The translations under genes and the position numbers were made by a program. This document shows, in pieces, positions 12,310 through 25,285 of a DNA stretch of 64,000 nt; the first letter of the stretch is position 1; each line of letters begins with the position of its first letter. The notes beneath the pieces were generated by a model. The model was given only the letters and a program-made list of their open reading frames with translations, was not told the DNA's origin and ran no database searches. Source of the DNA: Rhizopus arrhizus (taxonomy: Eukaryota; Mucoromycota; Mucoromycetes; Mucorales; Rhizopodaceae). The stretch lies in NCBI GenBank assembly GCA_024220505.1, contig JAKZZE010000026.1, forward strand, positions 186,001-250,000, in the 5' to 3' direction.

Positions 12310-14340
12310 ATTGAGAAGCAAAAAAAGGCCCATGTTACACAATTAACTTTGTTTCATGTTCTTGAGGGCAACCTCCGGTATTGTCCGCTGTTGTTTGTCA
12401 AACCCAGAACCTACATCTCACAATGTAACTATCTGTGATTGAATTATATAGTGTTATGGTAATGACCATTGATATATTCAGCAGTCGATCTTGAATAAAG
12501 AATTGAGATAAAGGTTTTATATCTAAAATTAATATTATAGGTTATTTTCATCCTATTTTTTAATGAAGGCAACCTAATGAAGAATTTATTTCAAACACAA
12601 ATTAGCTTCAAACGATTATAAGTAAAAGGAATCGAATGGCACTATTAATGTATGAAGCCAAGAAGAGTACAATCAAAGCATTGAATTCTGCAAACCCAAC
12701 GATTCGGAAATAACACAAAACAAAAAAGCGGATCAAAAAACCATCAATTTAGGCCAATGGACAAACTCTTGGTTACTCTTTATTTATCGTTTACCTAAAA
12801 CAAAAGCCAAGACAAAACTAACGCTACTTGAAAGTTTCACCAAATGAAAAAATGACTCACATAAAGATAATTAAAATTAGTGTGATTAAAATCAGCAGGA
12901 TTAAGGACGAGCAATTACTTGTAAGCTTTCATCCTTTTCAGTTTATCTTTTTTTTTAAAAAAAAAGGACTTGTATTTACGCTAATTTAAAAATGCGGCAA
13001 ATGGTTCAGGAGATGAAATATGATAGCTTTGTATAATTCAAATAGGTATTGTTCCTTTTGCTCAAGTGAACTAATGATTTTGCTTGTGATGTATTGCACC
13101 ACAGACAAACAACTAAAATGGAGAGAAGAAAAAACTTTTACACGAGTCTGAAAAAATGTATCGAAAGGTAATACTTATTTGTATTATTAAAAATCTGCTG
13201 ACTGAGCTAGTCTATATACAAAGCCCTAGCCAAATATGGAACAGTCAAGTAATTGAACCCTGTTCATATCAAGAATGTCTTCAATAGCAACATTAGGAAC
13301 ACTCTAGTTCATAAAAGCAATATTTAAAAAGATCATCCATGAAAAACAGTCGAGGCCTAATCATTTTATTGCACTTAATAGCAATAAGAATAACTTTGAA
13401 TATCATAAATAATCGTATCATTATAGACAGGTATATACGAAGAAAGATACAATAAAAGCATGTGAAGGTCGATATGGTATTGCAGAATGATATCTTAACA
13501 GAATCTGAGGAAAAGTTCGGTATAGTGCGATTAAGATACAAAAGAGGAGAAATGTAAACTTTTGAAATCACACAAACTCAAATTTAATTCTCAGTTTCAT
13601 TACCATTATCACCTTTTATAGTAAAAAAGCCACAAGATTTGGTGGATGTATGACTAAAAAAGAACCCTGAAGAGGGCTACACAAGAAAAACATTCTTTAT
13701 TACTTTTTTTTTCCCGTTTTGCACATATACATAAATGGGTTATACTGCCCATTGATCATTTGAAGAGAAAGAGACAGATGAATCATATTTATAAAGTCAA
13801 CGCAAGAATAAATTGCAGTTGGATTGCACTTTGATAACTTTATTCAATGAAGAATAAAAATCAGATAAGTTTTGCCTTTTTTTTTTTTTTTTTTTTGCAA
13901 ACAGATCCTCGTACAAAATCCTTTTTCTGCAGTGAAAATAACGGGTTACTTTTCCACAACAAAAACGACAAAAACAAACTGCTTATTTTTGCATACCTTT
14001 CACGTTTTTCAAGCTGTACACAAAAAACTGACGTTGATCTGAGATTTTATCATGCGTTAGATTTTTCACATCAAAAGCGCTGATAAAGAGTTTATTCAAT
14101 TTTATCTGATGCTACATATTATGGTCATTGCTCTGCTTTTCCTATTGGTTTTGATTCCATTTAAACATGTTGCTTTTACATCTGATAAAATAAGTGAGCG
14201 TTATACAAGATCTATTGGTTTACATTTTGAAGATCAGATAACAAAATCAGTACTAACTTGTGCTACTAACCTTTTGTAAAAAAAAAAAAAAAATACATAT
14301 AATCAATGTTTGTATATATTTAGAACCTAATATTTTTCCC
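12310..14340. other. AT-rich intergenic DNA
   Basis: No gene supported. It contains a T/A palindromic tract near 12945-12966 and a T run near 13877-13896. The distal end is the upstream region of the transporter gene. Confidence 0.4.
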
Positions 14341-14369
14341 TTTTTTTTTTTTTTTTTTTTTTTTTTTCT
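14341..14369. promoter_or_regulatory. T-rich promoter tract upstream of the transporter gene
   Basis: About 26 consecutive T in the + strand, 50-75 bp upstream of the ATG at 14417. Long T tracts just upstream of start codons are a common nucleosome-excluding promoter feature in fungi. The role here is inferred from position only. Confidence 0.35.
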
Positions 14370-14416
14370 TTTCACTTTTGTTTCATTTATTTTAAACACA
14401 TTTAGAAAAAAAAAAG

Positions 14417-16135
14417 ATGTCTGCAGAAAAACCAGACACAGCAAATTTATATACCACTGATGAAAAACAGTTGGCACCGGATGTTTCAACACCACACAGT
14501 GAAACAGAAACCATGGATGAAAATCAAGCAGGAGATACCGCGTTAGCAAACGCTCCCTGGCAATACAAATTGATTGCTCTTGTTACAGCACTTTGCTTCC
14601 CAAGTAAAAAAAAAAAAAAAAAAAGAAATTGAAATCATTTTAGCAATTTTACTAACATTCAACAACAGTCGGTTCTCACTTTTCAGCTAGTGCATTGAGT
14701 GCAATGAAATCCCAAATTAAATCTGTAAGCTCCAAAAAAAATATTTTTAATTAAATCAACTCATTTTTTTTTCTATTCTAAATAGAACCTTCATATTGAC
14801 AATACTCGATATGGTGTTATTTCCTCTTCTGTTTCTATTATTAATACCATTTTTCCCATTTTTGGTGGTATCTTTATTGATATCTTTGGTTCAGTTTGGG
14901 GTACACTTGCTGTCAACTTGATTGTCATCGTCGGCAGCTTGTTGACAGGCATTGCTGCCAAATACGATTCTTTTGGTTTGATGGTCGCTGGTCGAGTCAT
15001 TTTCGGTATTGGTTCTGGTCTGATTGTGACCATGCAAGAGTCTATCTTATCCAAATGGTTCCGTACACAAAACTTGGCCATCGCCATCGGTCTGCAGCTC
15101 TCCATCAGTCGTCTGGCTACCTTTTTGGGTACCCTGGTCGCTAACCCCATCGCGACTCGAACGGGCGATTGGGTCTGGTCCTTTTGGCTCTCACTGATCA
15201 TTTGCTGCTTTTCGATCATCATGAACGTCATCTATGCCCTCGTCGTGCGTCACTTGAGAACACGTTCAGGCGATCGTAACGGCGGTGTTTTGACCAACCA
15301 AGATATTCTAAAGCTCAAGACACGTAAACGCTTCAACTGGCGTGGTGTGCTTCACTTTCCCTTGATCTTTTGGCAAATCTTGCTGATTGAATTTCTTTAT
15401 GCCGCCGTTTGGTCTTCTTTCCAGACCATCAGTACTGAATTTGTTCAACTTCACTTTGGTTCAAGTGCCGTCTTAGCCGGCTATAAATCGAGTGCTTCGC
15501 AAACGGTGCCCATTGTTGCTACACCTTTGCTGGGTATCTTGATGGATATGTATGGTTGTCGTATTGACGTCCTGCTTGTTTCCTCCATCTTTTTGATCCT
15601 CAGTACCGTCTTGCTCGGCTGGACCTACGTAAATGCCGTGGTTGGTATGGTATTTTACAGTATCTCACTTGCCTTTGGCCCTATCAGTATGATCACTTCG
15701 ATCGGTATGGTCTTGCCCTCAGATTACATTGGTACCGGCTTGGGTATGTACAAGAGTTCGAACAATATTGGTACGACTATTTTGGATATTGTTGTCGGTG
15801 TCGTCCAAGATCACACTAAAAATCAAGCCTACACAGGCGTCATGATCTTGTTCTTGGTCCTTGCCTGTATCGGTTTTGTCCTCATCTGCAGTCTCTGGGC
15901 CAGTCAATACTTTGCACTCGGCAACTTGTTAGAAACAGGCCGCAAGAGACGAATGGAATTAATGAAAGAACGTAATCAACAAGAAATTGACCTCAAGAAG
16001 CAAGGCTTGGACGCTTATGAAAATACCAGCATCAAATTTGTCAATTGGATTTGTTTGGCTGCATTTGTTGTTGCTTGTGTCGTTGCTTGGGTCTTGTTCT
16101 TTGTTTATTCTGCCAGTGGCAGTGTCTCTGCTTAA
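14417..16135 (+). CDS. Major facilitator superfamily transporter, MFSD1-like
   Basis: Three exons (14417-14603, 14687-14724, 14786-16135) give 524 residues. The hydrophilic N-terminus has about 45 residues, then membrane segments begin at QYKLIALVTALCFP. The segment KSQIKSNLHIDNTRYGVISS leads into the second helix, and AGRVIFGIGSGLIVTMQESI followed by SKWFRTQNLA matches the MFS loop 2-3/helix 4 region. A cytosolic loop (RHLRTRSGDRNGG and beyond) separates the two six-helix halves. A basic stretch (GRKRRMELMKERNQQEI) precedes the last helix. The overall pattern resembles MFSD1, a lysosomal dipeptide transporter in animals, so a vacuolar/lysosomal solute carrier is likely; the substrate is not shown by the sequence. 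The first intron has a run of about 18 A after GT. The ATG follows an A-rich leader. Confidence 0.85.
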
Positions 16136-16257
16136 TCTTCCCTCCTTCCACGCTTTTCTGCTTAGAAAAAACCTACATTAATTTATTTAATATACAAAAA
16201 ATAAAAAACCAAATTGTTTAATTTTTTCATTATTTCTCACTTGTTTTTTTCTTTTGA

Positions 16258-18310
16258 ATGGGTTTAAACGAATTTTTAAAGGAAGCGTGTAAAGCAAAGC
16301 TGGAAAATATACCTGAATCACGGCAACTTGTAAAAGGAGAAAACGCTTTCATTTATTTGTTCTAATGCGTTTTAAAATAGCTTTATATCAAATCAGCAAA
16401 TATATTTCGATCTCTAAAGTAAAACATTTGAAAAATAGAGTTTTATATTAACAAATCTATATAGTGAAAGCAGTGTGGAATCGCTCGCTGAACAATACGT
16501 CAATGTATTAGGAGAATATATACAACATTTAGAACAAGTAAAGAGAAAAAATTATAAAGACACGTACTGATTTCTTTATGGCAGTTTTATGATGCTGCAT
16601 CTATACAGGAAAGAAAATATATGCTCGAATTACAGTCTATTTGGGAACTGTGTCAGATTTTGTATTTTCAAAAAGAACAACCATGTCAAATAACTCAACT
16701 TTTGGATTGGCAAAACAAAGCATTTCAACGTAAGCTCTTTTTTCTTTTTGCAAGAGACACAATCTATAATTTATTGACAAAGAAAAAAAAAATCTATAGC
16801 CTACTTGTGGGAGTACGATCGATACAACATTCACATTTCCACACTCGAAAACAAAGATTTCTGGCCATTTGCTTATCGTCTTGTTCTCTTTGGACAACTC
16901 GATTCACTTTCTAACCTCCTGTCAGTTGCCGCCTCTCCATTCCCTAAAGATCTCGTTCCGTTTTTAAAAGAGATTCAATCATCACTTTCACAACCTGATC
17001 GTCACAGCATACTTCATCCACTTCTGGCCCAGTTAAAGCAGCAAGATGATACCAAAGATCTCGTAATACTTTGTAACTTACTTTTAGGAGACATCCGAAC
17101 CATCTCCCGATACGCCGTTCATCCTGTCCAGATCCATATCGCATCTCGTCTTTATAACAATACGACGACACCGTCTTATTCTAGTGAAGGCGGCAGTGAC
17201 ATATTGGAATCACTCATGATAGGTGACATCTACAGTGCGTTTGGTTTTTGTGTCCAACACGATTGGTGGTTAATAACACACTTGTGTTTTTTGTTCAGTA
17301 AAAAGCAAATGTTGGATAGATCGATACAGGTGGCCTTGAATGACGGAAGCATGTTGGAGTTGAAATGTACAGATTATTTTACTGTGTTTTATGCATCATC
17401 TTTAATGAATGGATGTGGTGCATGGAAGGATGGATTTTATTATTTATTGGCATGTGAAGAGACGGGGAAGTTGGCTATCAATGAGGTATAAAGGAGAAAA
17501 AAAAAAGGGGGGGGGGCGTGTAAGAGAAGGAAAGGGAAAAGTGGACTGAAGTTATCCTTTAGCATTTAAAAAGAATGGAATTTGAAAATGAAATTGAGCT
17601 GAAAAAGATGGTGAGTTTTTGTGTGGATCATGAACTGAAAGGAGAAGGATTAGCAATCTATGAAGTAAATATCACTAAAAGCACTCGTACTTTAACTCAT
17701 CATCCATATATAGAGAGAGGCTTTAAAATACCTTGATTTAAAAGAATACCAAAACGCAATGGATTATTTTGATCTTGCAGAAAAATTCGAATATTTTGAT
17801 ACAGTATTAACACAAGTCATTCAAGATTATTCATCCACTGGTAAATTTTTCTTAAAAAAAAGTAGCCTTTTTTTTTTTTGGGAGAATAACATCTACCGTA
17901 GGTACCTTTGTTGAACTTGATATAAAAGAACGACCTGAAAAAAGTGTGTACACCAAGGTTTACAGTTACCTTTTGGCAATCAAACAAAGCGTCAACGAAT
18001 CGGATTATACAGCTGCAGGACTTGAATTTAAAGATTTAGTACAATTGGTGACACTACCTGATTGGATCCTATCTCTTGTATATCAAGAAGGTGTCAAATT
18101 AGTAGAAAGTAAGATACAATACTCTACTTGACAAACATGCTTTACTGACTTTTTGCAGAAAAAAATGACTGTTTAGAGTTGGATGTTTTGTTATTTTTAA
18201 AAGAGACGTGGAAAAAATTGCAATGTGAAGAAAACAGTCTAGAATTTGATTTGTTTCTAGATACAAGCTCAATCACATTATCAAGAGCAATCGACCGTCA
18301 ATCGGAATAG
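16258..18310 (+). CDS. NUP85: Nucleoporin Nup85-like
   Basis: Structural component of the Y-shaped outer-ring (Nup84/Nup107-160) complex of the nuclear pore. Eight exons fit: 16258-16329, 16439-16537, 16585-16729, 16800-17485, 17563-17664, 17714-17840, 17902-18108 and 18159-18310, giving 529 residues in one continuous frame. Characteristic pieces are YDAASIQERKYMLELQSIWE, WQNKAFQ, LLLGDIRTISRYAVHP and LMIGDIYSAFGFCVQHDWW. The rest is an all-helical fold with no signal or membrane segment, as expected for Nup85/Nup75. It is somewhat shorter than the yeast and human proteins (roughly 650-740 residues). The second exon acceptor was chosen because the nearer AG sites put a stop in frame. It starts 122 bp after the transporter stop and ends 63 bp from the stop of the convergent MHYT gene. 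Confidence 0.82.
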
Positions 18311-18373
18311 AATATGTGTATATATGATTAGAGCGCAAGTTTTATATGTAATAAAGTAATACAAGAAAAAAAT

Positions 18374-20859
18374 TTAAATGCTATTATGAATGATATTTTC
18401 TACAATGGTATCTATCCACCAAAACCTATCTTTGGTGGGTAAAATGGTCACTGACTGAATGCATGAGGATGATGAAAGTACAGTGGTCGACATCCGCTTT
18501 CGTTTGGTACGTGGAGGAGGTGGCAAAGAAAAGACGTCGTCTGTGGAAGACACCCTATCTTCTTGAATGGAGGCCACCTCCTCTAATGATGCATCAAAGG
18601 CCTGTCTGTAGATTTGCTGCTGCATCGAGTATGGCCTTACAGAGCGATGTTCGGAGCGGTAGCGACTGACGGCCTGATCCGTTAAATGTCCACAAAGTGA
18701 TTTGTATATTGATAAAGGAATACACTTGGTATCCGGAATCGGATGGCTGCTCAAGGCAGTAAACAGAATCAGCTGACACGGGCACGATGTGAGCGCAAAG
18801 GCCGGCAGATCAATGAACGTGGGTTGCAATATTGTAGTTTGAAAGAGTGATGGCAAGGTACCTATCAACTTGTCGGCTGCCTGATGGAGTGCTACGCGCA
18901 GTCGCTGATTGGGTAGTATATCCTTTTGCAATTTCAACATATCTTGTAAAGTACAGCCTTGCAAGACAGTATTGATCGTCTCAATATCGGTCGTGTCCAG
19001 CATACCGTCCAATTCGACAAAAGGAAAAGTGTATCGTCTGTCTTTATCTACCAATAAACAAAGATCCTCATCATCCTGTATCAATATAAACGTGCCCGCA
19101 CAGAGTCTTTTTTCAGGGAGGTGAATATGTCGTGTGAGTTGGTACATGTCCAAAAAGCATTGATGCATCATATCAATAGGTATTCGTAACTTGGTTGCCA
19201 TGGTCTTTGAGATAAAAGTGGGTTCAGCGAATCGATAGCCTTGAGACATCAGACGCGTCACGTCCTTGTCACTGGTCAATTGCCGCACTAGAAAAAGGTG
19301 TACGTCTTCTCCAGGTGAATCATCAATAGAAAGATGGTTTGGAAGCATCATTTGTCTATCATTTTCCTTGCGTGTGGTGATCCACTTTCTTAATTTGGAT
19401 AGTAGGGTTTCATCCACGGTATTGTTGTAGACATGAATTGGCTTTAGCTGAATTTTCTTGCTCTTTTGAGTAGTAATCATAATATCACTCAATATACCAA
19501 GCTCGGAATGATGCGTAAAACAGAGTTCTTTCCGCAAGTCGTTTACAGCACGTATAAACTGTTGCTCAATGATATCAAAAAGAGTTTCGGATGCGTCCGA
19601 GTATTGGTCGCTAACAAAGACTGGCTGTGTTATTTTTTGTATGGATAGTTTGAATAATCGATTGAACAAAGCATGCTTTAAACTGAATCTTGCTGTTAAT
19701 TCCTAAGGCAAAAAGAAAGTTATACTTTTTTTTTTTAAAAAAAAAAAAAACGGTTTTTTCAATGTACGCTGCTATCTAAATCATGAAAAATCTCTTTCAT
19801 TGGAAGTGTGCCATCAACCTTGACTAGAATACGTTCATTTTGATCTATCATGAAGCAATCTAATATAAGTCTTTTGGCGTCGTTTTTGCAATTATTTTTA
19901 AAGTTGGTGATGACACTAATGCATATCAATGTCACACAAGCTATAGTGATGATTACAGTAATTATACTTATCAACGTTACCGTGTTGAGCACCGGCCTTG
20001 GAGGTATGCTTGTCGTTATAGGTAAATAAAAAGTGGTGCCAGCCAAAGCAGTGTAATGCATTCCTATACATATAAAATGAACAACAGAAAAGGATCACTT
20101 ATTACTCTAGTTTACCACAAACAGCAAGCGCCATCAACATAGAACAACCCAATCTTCTGTACCACGAATTCATCCAGTTTCCTCGTAGTTTAAAAAATAT
20201 GTATAAAGCTGCAGTAACAGCGACGCAAGCAATCACAGTTGCACCAATAATATAGCCCGTCTTGTATACGATAATAAAGCATTCAATTGCATATTGTCCT
20301 ATTAAAAATATATATTTTTATACATATTTATATAAGCCTATATATAGTTTTATTAAGCATTCTTTACCCACGTAATGCATACAAACAATACCAAGCTACA
20401 GGTATAATCAGTAAGTATTACTATTAATTTATATAAAATATACTTACTCCAGTAAAGATACCACTTGGTATGATACGTGATAGATAGACTTCTTCTGTGA
20501 TGCCAACAAATGTAAAAGAAATAAACATACAAACGATAACAACAACTAAACTAGCAAATGTATAGCCCACTCTATAAGATAATTGAAAGGATTTATCATT
20601 GATCCTTAAATCTAAGCTGTTGTTGCCAATAAAATGCATAGACCAAATTGTTACTGCTCCCATCACGAAGGCTGCTGCTGTCAACAAGAACCTAAAGATC
20701 AAATTAAATCATGAACAAAAAATGAGTCAATTACCAGTTGTATAAGCCGTGAATATGTGTTCTTTTCGTCAATAGTTCTAATGTTGTTTGTGCTCCAATA
20801 ACTGAAATCAAATAGCTCACAAATACAATGCCTCCGTTATAATTTTGAACGGTTTCCAT
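18374..20859 (-). CDS. MHYT-domain membrane protein with long cytoplasmic C-terminal region
   Basis: Six exons (20859-20735, 20691-20448, 20395-20368, 20298-20116, 20063-19768, 19702-18374) give 734 residues. The N-terminal half is a multi-pass membrane domain with three MHYT-type motifs at helix ends: WSMHFIG (about 58-64), CMHYVG (128-133) and GMHYTA (194-199). This domain was first described in bacterial sensors and is proposed to sense a diatomic gas or copper. After the last helix come a cytosolic stretch (KRLILDCFMIDQNERILVKV then DGTLPMKEIFHDLDSS) and a 443-residue region of unknown fold ending in a Pro/Lys/Arg-rich tail. The last intron (19767-19703) has a GTACAT donor and a TTGCCTTAG acceptor and encloses a T14/A-run palindrome. 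Without it there would be two separate open frames, but the join is phase 0 and gives the smooth sequence DLDSSELTARFSLKHALFNR. The ligand and output are unknown. Confidence 0.75.
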
Positions 20860-21148
20860 TTAGGTGAAAAAAAGGTGGGAAAAAAAGGGGAGGAGGGGGG
20901 ACTACAGAATAAATAGGGATTCTTTTTATTGTTTTCCTTTCAAATCATTTAATTTGATCGTCCGAAGCGATCTTGTATTTTATTCATAAAAATGAGGCAT
21001 CATAAAAGAACATTTACTTTCTTTTTATAGACGTTTTTCTTTTTCTTGTCAGAAAAGTTACTTTTGTTTTTCTTAAATTCAGTTGCTAGGTCAACAATAA
21101 AAAAAAGAGGGCCTAATGTGTTTTTCTGTTACACACAGCTGCAGTTTT

Positions 21149-22112
21149 TTAGGCTTTTTTATTTTTAATATCTTGATGGTCATCATCAGATAAAACTCGC
21201 TTGTTTGGATTATGTAATCCACGTAAAGTAATATCATATACCACTTCTTCAATCTTTTTAACATCATATTTAATACTGTCAAACCTATCATAGTATTATT
21301 ATCAGTTCTTTTTGACATCTCAAAAGTACCTTTTACGAATAGCGTCATTCTTCAAGTTTAATAATTGAAATCCTGAGCTCAAGTCCTTTACATGTTTTGA
21401 AATCAACAACGGACGATCATAGTCACCCACAGTAACACAGTTTACAGCTAATCTTGACTATATAACAATTTAATAAATAAACTTTACAATTGATGTGTGT
21501 GTGTACCAGTTCATTGACAAGTGAAATATAAGCATGAAGTATATCCTCTAGTTGAATGTGAAATTCATTCAGATTATTATGTATATCCACCTTGACTATA
21601 TTTAAACTAATTAATAAGCAAATAGCGCAACATCACCCAATTATCATTACCACCAAGAGAAGATTCAATTTTTGGAATAATATTATCCACAATTCCATTA
21701 TTTTCTAAATAAGATTCAAATACAACCAGATAAACTGCTTGCTGTGTCGTGCGTGACCATAAATCATTGTATCGATAGAATTCATGAGAGGGAATCAATT
21801 TGGCAAGCAATTGGATATGTTCTTGCGCTAAACTGTAATCGATACTTGGTACTATATCAACGCGTAAGGATTTTTTTTTTTTTTTACTTGAAAGTTCATT
21901 CTTATGTTACCAGGTCCTTTGGGATTTGCGTGTATCTGACTTAGTTTGGCATTGAGTTGACGACATGCTTTGTCAAGTTCTTTAACAGCAGTTCGAATTT
22001 CCTACAATAATTTTATTTTATTTTTTCTTTTAAAGTAATATGAAATTACCTCTTTTCTTTGAGCTTCTTCTTCAAGTGATTGCTGAAGATCAGCAAAAAA
22101 CTTTAAGTCCAT
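21149..22112 (-). CDS. TSN: Translin (C3PO endonuclease subunit)
   Basis: Translin binds single-stranded RNA/DNA and, with translin-associated factor X, forms the C3PO ribonuclease. Six exons: 22112-22050, 22001-21911, 21851-21651, 21595-21507, 21457-21330 and 21284-21149, total 235 residues, close to the usual 228. Conserved stretches include EIRTAVKELDKACRQLNAKL, HEFYRYNDLWSRTTQQAVYL, AYISLVNELSRLAVNCVTVG then DYDRPLLISKHVKDLSSGFQ, and FDSIKYDVKKIEEVVYDITL. The third intron donor lies inside an apparently longer frame (GGTG|GTAATG); using it restores SLGVKVDIHNNLNEFHIQLE. The tail is short and basic (DIKNKKA). No partner TRAX gene is in the window. Confidence 0.9.
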
Positions 22113-22968
22113 TTTTATCAAAAAAAGAAAAATGTATGTCTGACACGTCTTTTTTTTTGTTCCCTCTATGCAAACATTCGGAAATAGAAAAAAAAAAAAA
22201 AAAAGTATTGCTGATGGATCGGCTTTCATGAAATCTATTCAATGGTTTGAAGTGATGTTTTTGAGTTATATGATGTTATTCTATTATTTAATAACAGTAT
22301 ATAGAATGAAGCACTTTGTTTTATATTTGCTGATACTCTTTGTAATAAATAAAACTGTAAATGCCCCCAAAAAATAATGGTTCTAGCTCGATTTTGATTG
22401 GCTTTATTGTATATTTTTCCATTTAGGATATGAAAATTGAAGAATACTTGAGCTGTATGAAGAAGCCCAATATTAATCTCATAATTAGTGTACAATTGAA
22501 TTTTGTTTGAAAAACTAAAAGCAATTAAAGTAGTTGTTAAGAAGCCAATACGCTTTGTATTGAATAAGAGAGAAAAATCGATAATATAATTAATGCTACT
22601 GAATACATACCTACAACAAAAGACGGCCACAAGAGCGGTCTTTTCTTTAGATGTTGTAGTGATCTACATGTGGCTCTTGTGAAGTTTAAATGTACAGAAG
22701 CTACTGGAAAGAATTACGGCTCATTTAAGACCAATTTTATAAGAAAGACCTTTGAAGTTGTCTCCAAATTGAAAAATACACTGTTCAAATCACTGAAAGA
22801 AGTTGATTAGGATAATCATTCATATTATTGAGTGTATTAGGTCTTCAACGTTAAAAGTCAAATAAGAGCAGCTGGTGGGATTCGCGGAAAATCATTAACC
22901 AGTCTGTTTCTCTTTGTATGCTTTTCTTTTTCAATGACTGAAAGAAAGCGGATTTATTATTAAATAAC
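22113..22968. other. Intergenic DNA between translin and sphingomyelinase genes
   Basis: A + strand open stretch of about 50 codons near 22650-22810 has no recognised homology. A 10-bp inverted repeat (CCACAAGAGC, GCTCTTGTG) flanks its start. Otherwise AT-rich with no supported gene. Confidence 0.35.
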
Positions 22969-25285
22969 TTAAACTTTTCTGGTCAAGGGAATCCCACAAA
23001 GATGAGGTTCAGCTATATATCGTTCGCGTCCATAGATATTCACTAGATGATCACATCGGTGCTCCGAATTACCTGCTCTTATACCGCAAATCGTATTCTT
23101 TCTACAATCCTCATCACATTCCTTTATCATAGGTGAAGATTTGGATGTAAACAAGTGATACTTGTTAAATGTCGCCTCGTTGTTTTCCATATCCACTGTG
23201 ACATTGTGCCACCAGCTAGCAGAAAGTGGCGATGTAGGAGAGGTGATTTGAGCACGGGAGGAGTTATAGGCCTCTCTTGCAGAGTATTCAACATGCCAAT
23301 TCTACTCAATACGAATTAGTCCCTTGAAACTATTTTTATAACATTTGCTTAACTGGCTCGCTGTCTTTATCTACAGCTTTATCAAGATCAGCTATATAAG
23401 TGATGGAATCAACAATTTCAAAAGTCTTTGTATCCACTTTATATGTCCTATTTCCAAAATAATTTATATAAAGTCATTATTTATATTCTTATCCATTACC
23501 TAAACCCAGGATTGAGGTCTATCAAGGGAGTCACGGATGGACCGATGTAAGCAACTGATATGGCATTTTCTGCTGTCTTTTCTTGTTTGTTTCGATAAAA
23601 TAAAGAAATTTCATCCCTAATTGTTATTTAGTATATAGCATTGTTATTGTAAACTGACAATTACTTGTGGGTATGACCAAAGAATTGAGCAGAAATAATA
23701 TGGGAATAACGATCAATAATCTGAGAGTAATAGTTTGAGTAATCGTGGAAGCACGTGCTATCACCAGGTGGAATATGCCCAATGATCCATACGCGTTCAT
23801 TTCTATCTTCCGAGTCTTGTAATGCATTCACCAACCAAGCAAGAATACCATTTGGGTCCTACAAGAGTATAAGTGCTTTCAAAGTATGGTTGCTCCGTTA
23901 GGATTTACCTTTTGGACGGGTTGTTGATAAAGCCACCAATTCAAGATGTAACAAAAATTCGTATTTAAACTAATTAATTTTAAACCTGGCACAGGCCTCG
24001 CTACATAACTTCCTGTGTTTGACTGAACAAATGAATTTATATCAGGACCCAGCCAGCTTTGCCAATTAATTGCTAGGCTTTTATAAAGCCATTTCAAATC
24101 AAGGTATGCCTTTTTGGATGGAATATTGGAATGTTCCAAAGGAAAAATATTGGCAGGAGCTGATTCATGGTTACCCACAGTAGGAAAAACATTCGAGTTG
24201 ATCATCAAAGGAGAATCAAATTGGGAATGAAACAACTCATAACTCTGGTCTTGAATGAATTGTGTTTTGCCGAAAGGTAATGTGGACCAGACGTCGTGAG
24301 GTGGGATGTCACCGGTGAAGATACTGAACCGGATGTTGGGTTCCACTTTAGGAATATGACGTAGTAACGATTCAATTAATCCTAATGAAGAATCGCAACT
24401 GTACTCTCCTGTAAATCAGCGTTAGTTAATGGTAGGATATCACATTCTGCTGTTTACCCCACATAGAGGCTTTCTTTGTAATATTTTTATTATCAGTGGA
24501 TGCAGCTCTACAGCAAATAGGCCTGTTGCAATTTACTTCAGAGCCAGGCTATTATGAATCCAATTAGCTAACTTATTCGTATTATTACCATTAGTTACTT
24601 GATAATCGAAATCAATATGCCAATCACTTAATTGTAATACAGTAAATGTTTTTCCTTCGGATTTTATTTGTTCCTGACTACGGTTTTCGCTAGGTTTTGG
24701 CTTTGGAAAAGGGACATTCCATTCACTGACCTCTATATGGATGATGTCATGTTTTAATTTAAATAGAATTGTTTATATACTTTCAAGTGTACCTGGATAA
24801 GGACAAGAACCAATGACAGCACCACATATGAGCTGTCCGTCTCTACCAGGTATGTCCAGTGTCTACTGTACATTTAATCATCTATCTCATCCTATTTATC
24901 ATTTCTGCTTACTGAAATCACTTTGTGGACAACAGGCCCTTGTTCTCTAATCACCCCTTCACACTAAATTCAACATAAGCACACTTATAATAAAAAGATG
25001 TGATAGACTTACTACTTCAGTATCCATTTTCTTTAATTGTTTACACATTGTTGTAGCAGTGGAAACAAAAAAGGATTCAGGCAAATAAGCAATTCTTTTC
25101 AATAGTTGAAGTGTAGAAATACAACGACTGCATGAAGTCATAAAATTTTCATTTTCCACTAAAATAGCTGCCAGTGCCTTTACATCTTGCTGTCTTATCT
25201 CCTCAAAAGAGCTCAAATTGATTTTTTGTCCCTGAATAAATGCTGTATTGAATAAAAAAAGACATATGACTTTGAGTGCTTTCAT
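22969..25285 (-). CDS. Secreted acid sphingomyelinase-like phosphodiesterase
   Basis: Predicted to hydrolyse sphingomyelin or a related phosphodiester in a secretory or vacuolar compartment. Ten exons: 25285-25013, 24963-24913, 24862-24793, 24732-24599, 24548-24458, 24408-23909, 23858-23665, 23616-23500, 23447-23354 and 23301-22969, giving 618 residues (acid sphingomyelinases are about 630). Residues 1-19 form a signal peptide (MKALKVICLFLFNTAFIQG). A saposin-B-like Cys-rich domain follows (about 25-125), completed across the first intron by CEGVIREQGPVVHKV. The calcineurin-like metallophosphoesterase core shows the metal ligands in order: SDWHID (D168, H170), TGDIPPHD, GNHES, GHIPPGD and GHTHKDE. 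The C-terminal region (WHVEYSAREAY onward) is Cys-rich, as in family members. One donor is the weaker GTTAAG (23353). Family assignment is firm; the exact substrate is not shown. Confidence 0.9.

Noticed and set aside
22235..22630. 131-codon minus-strand open frame
   Set aside because: Composition follows the AT-rich DNA, no recognised motif, no matching exon, and it overlaps a region without conserved signals.
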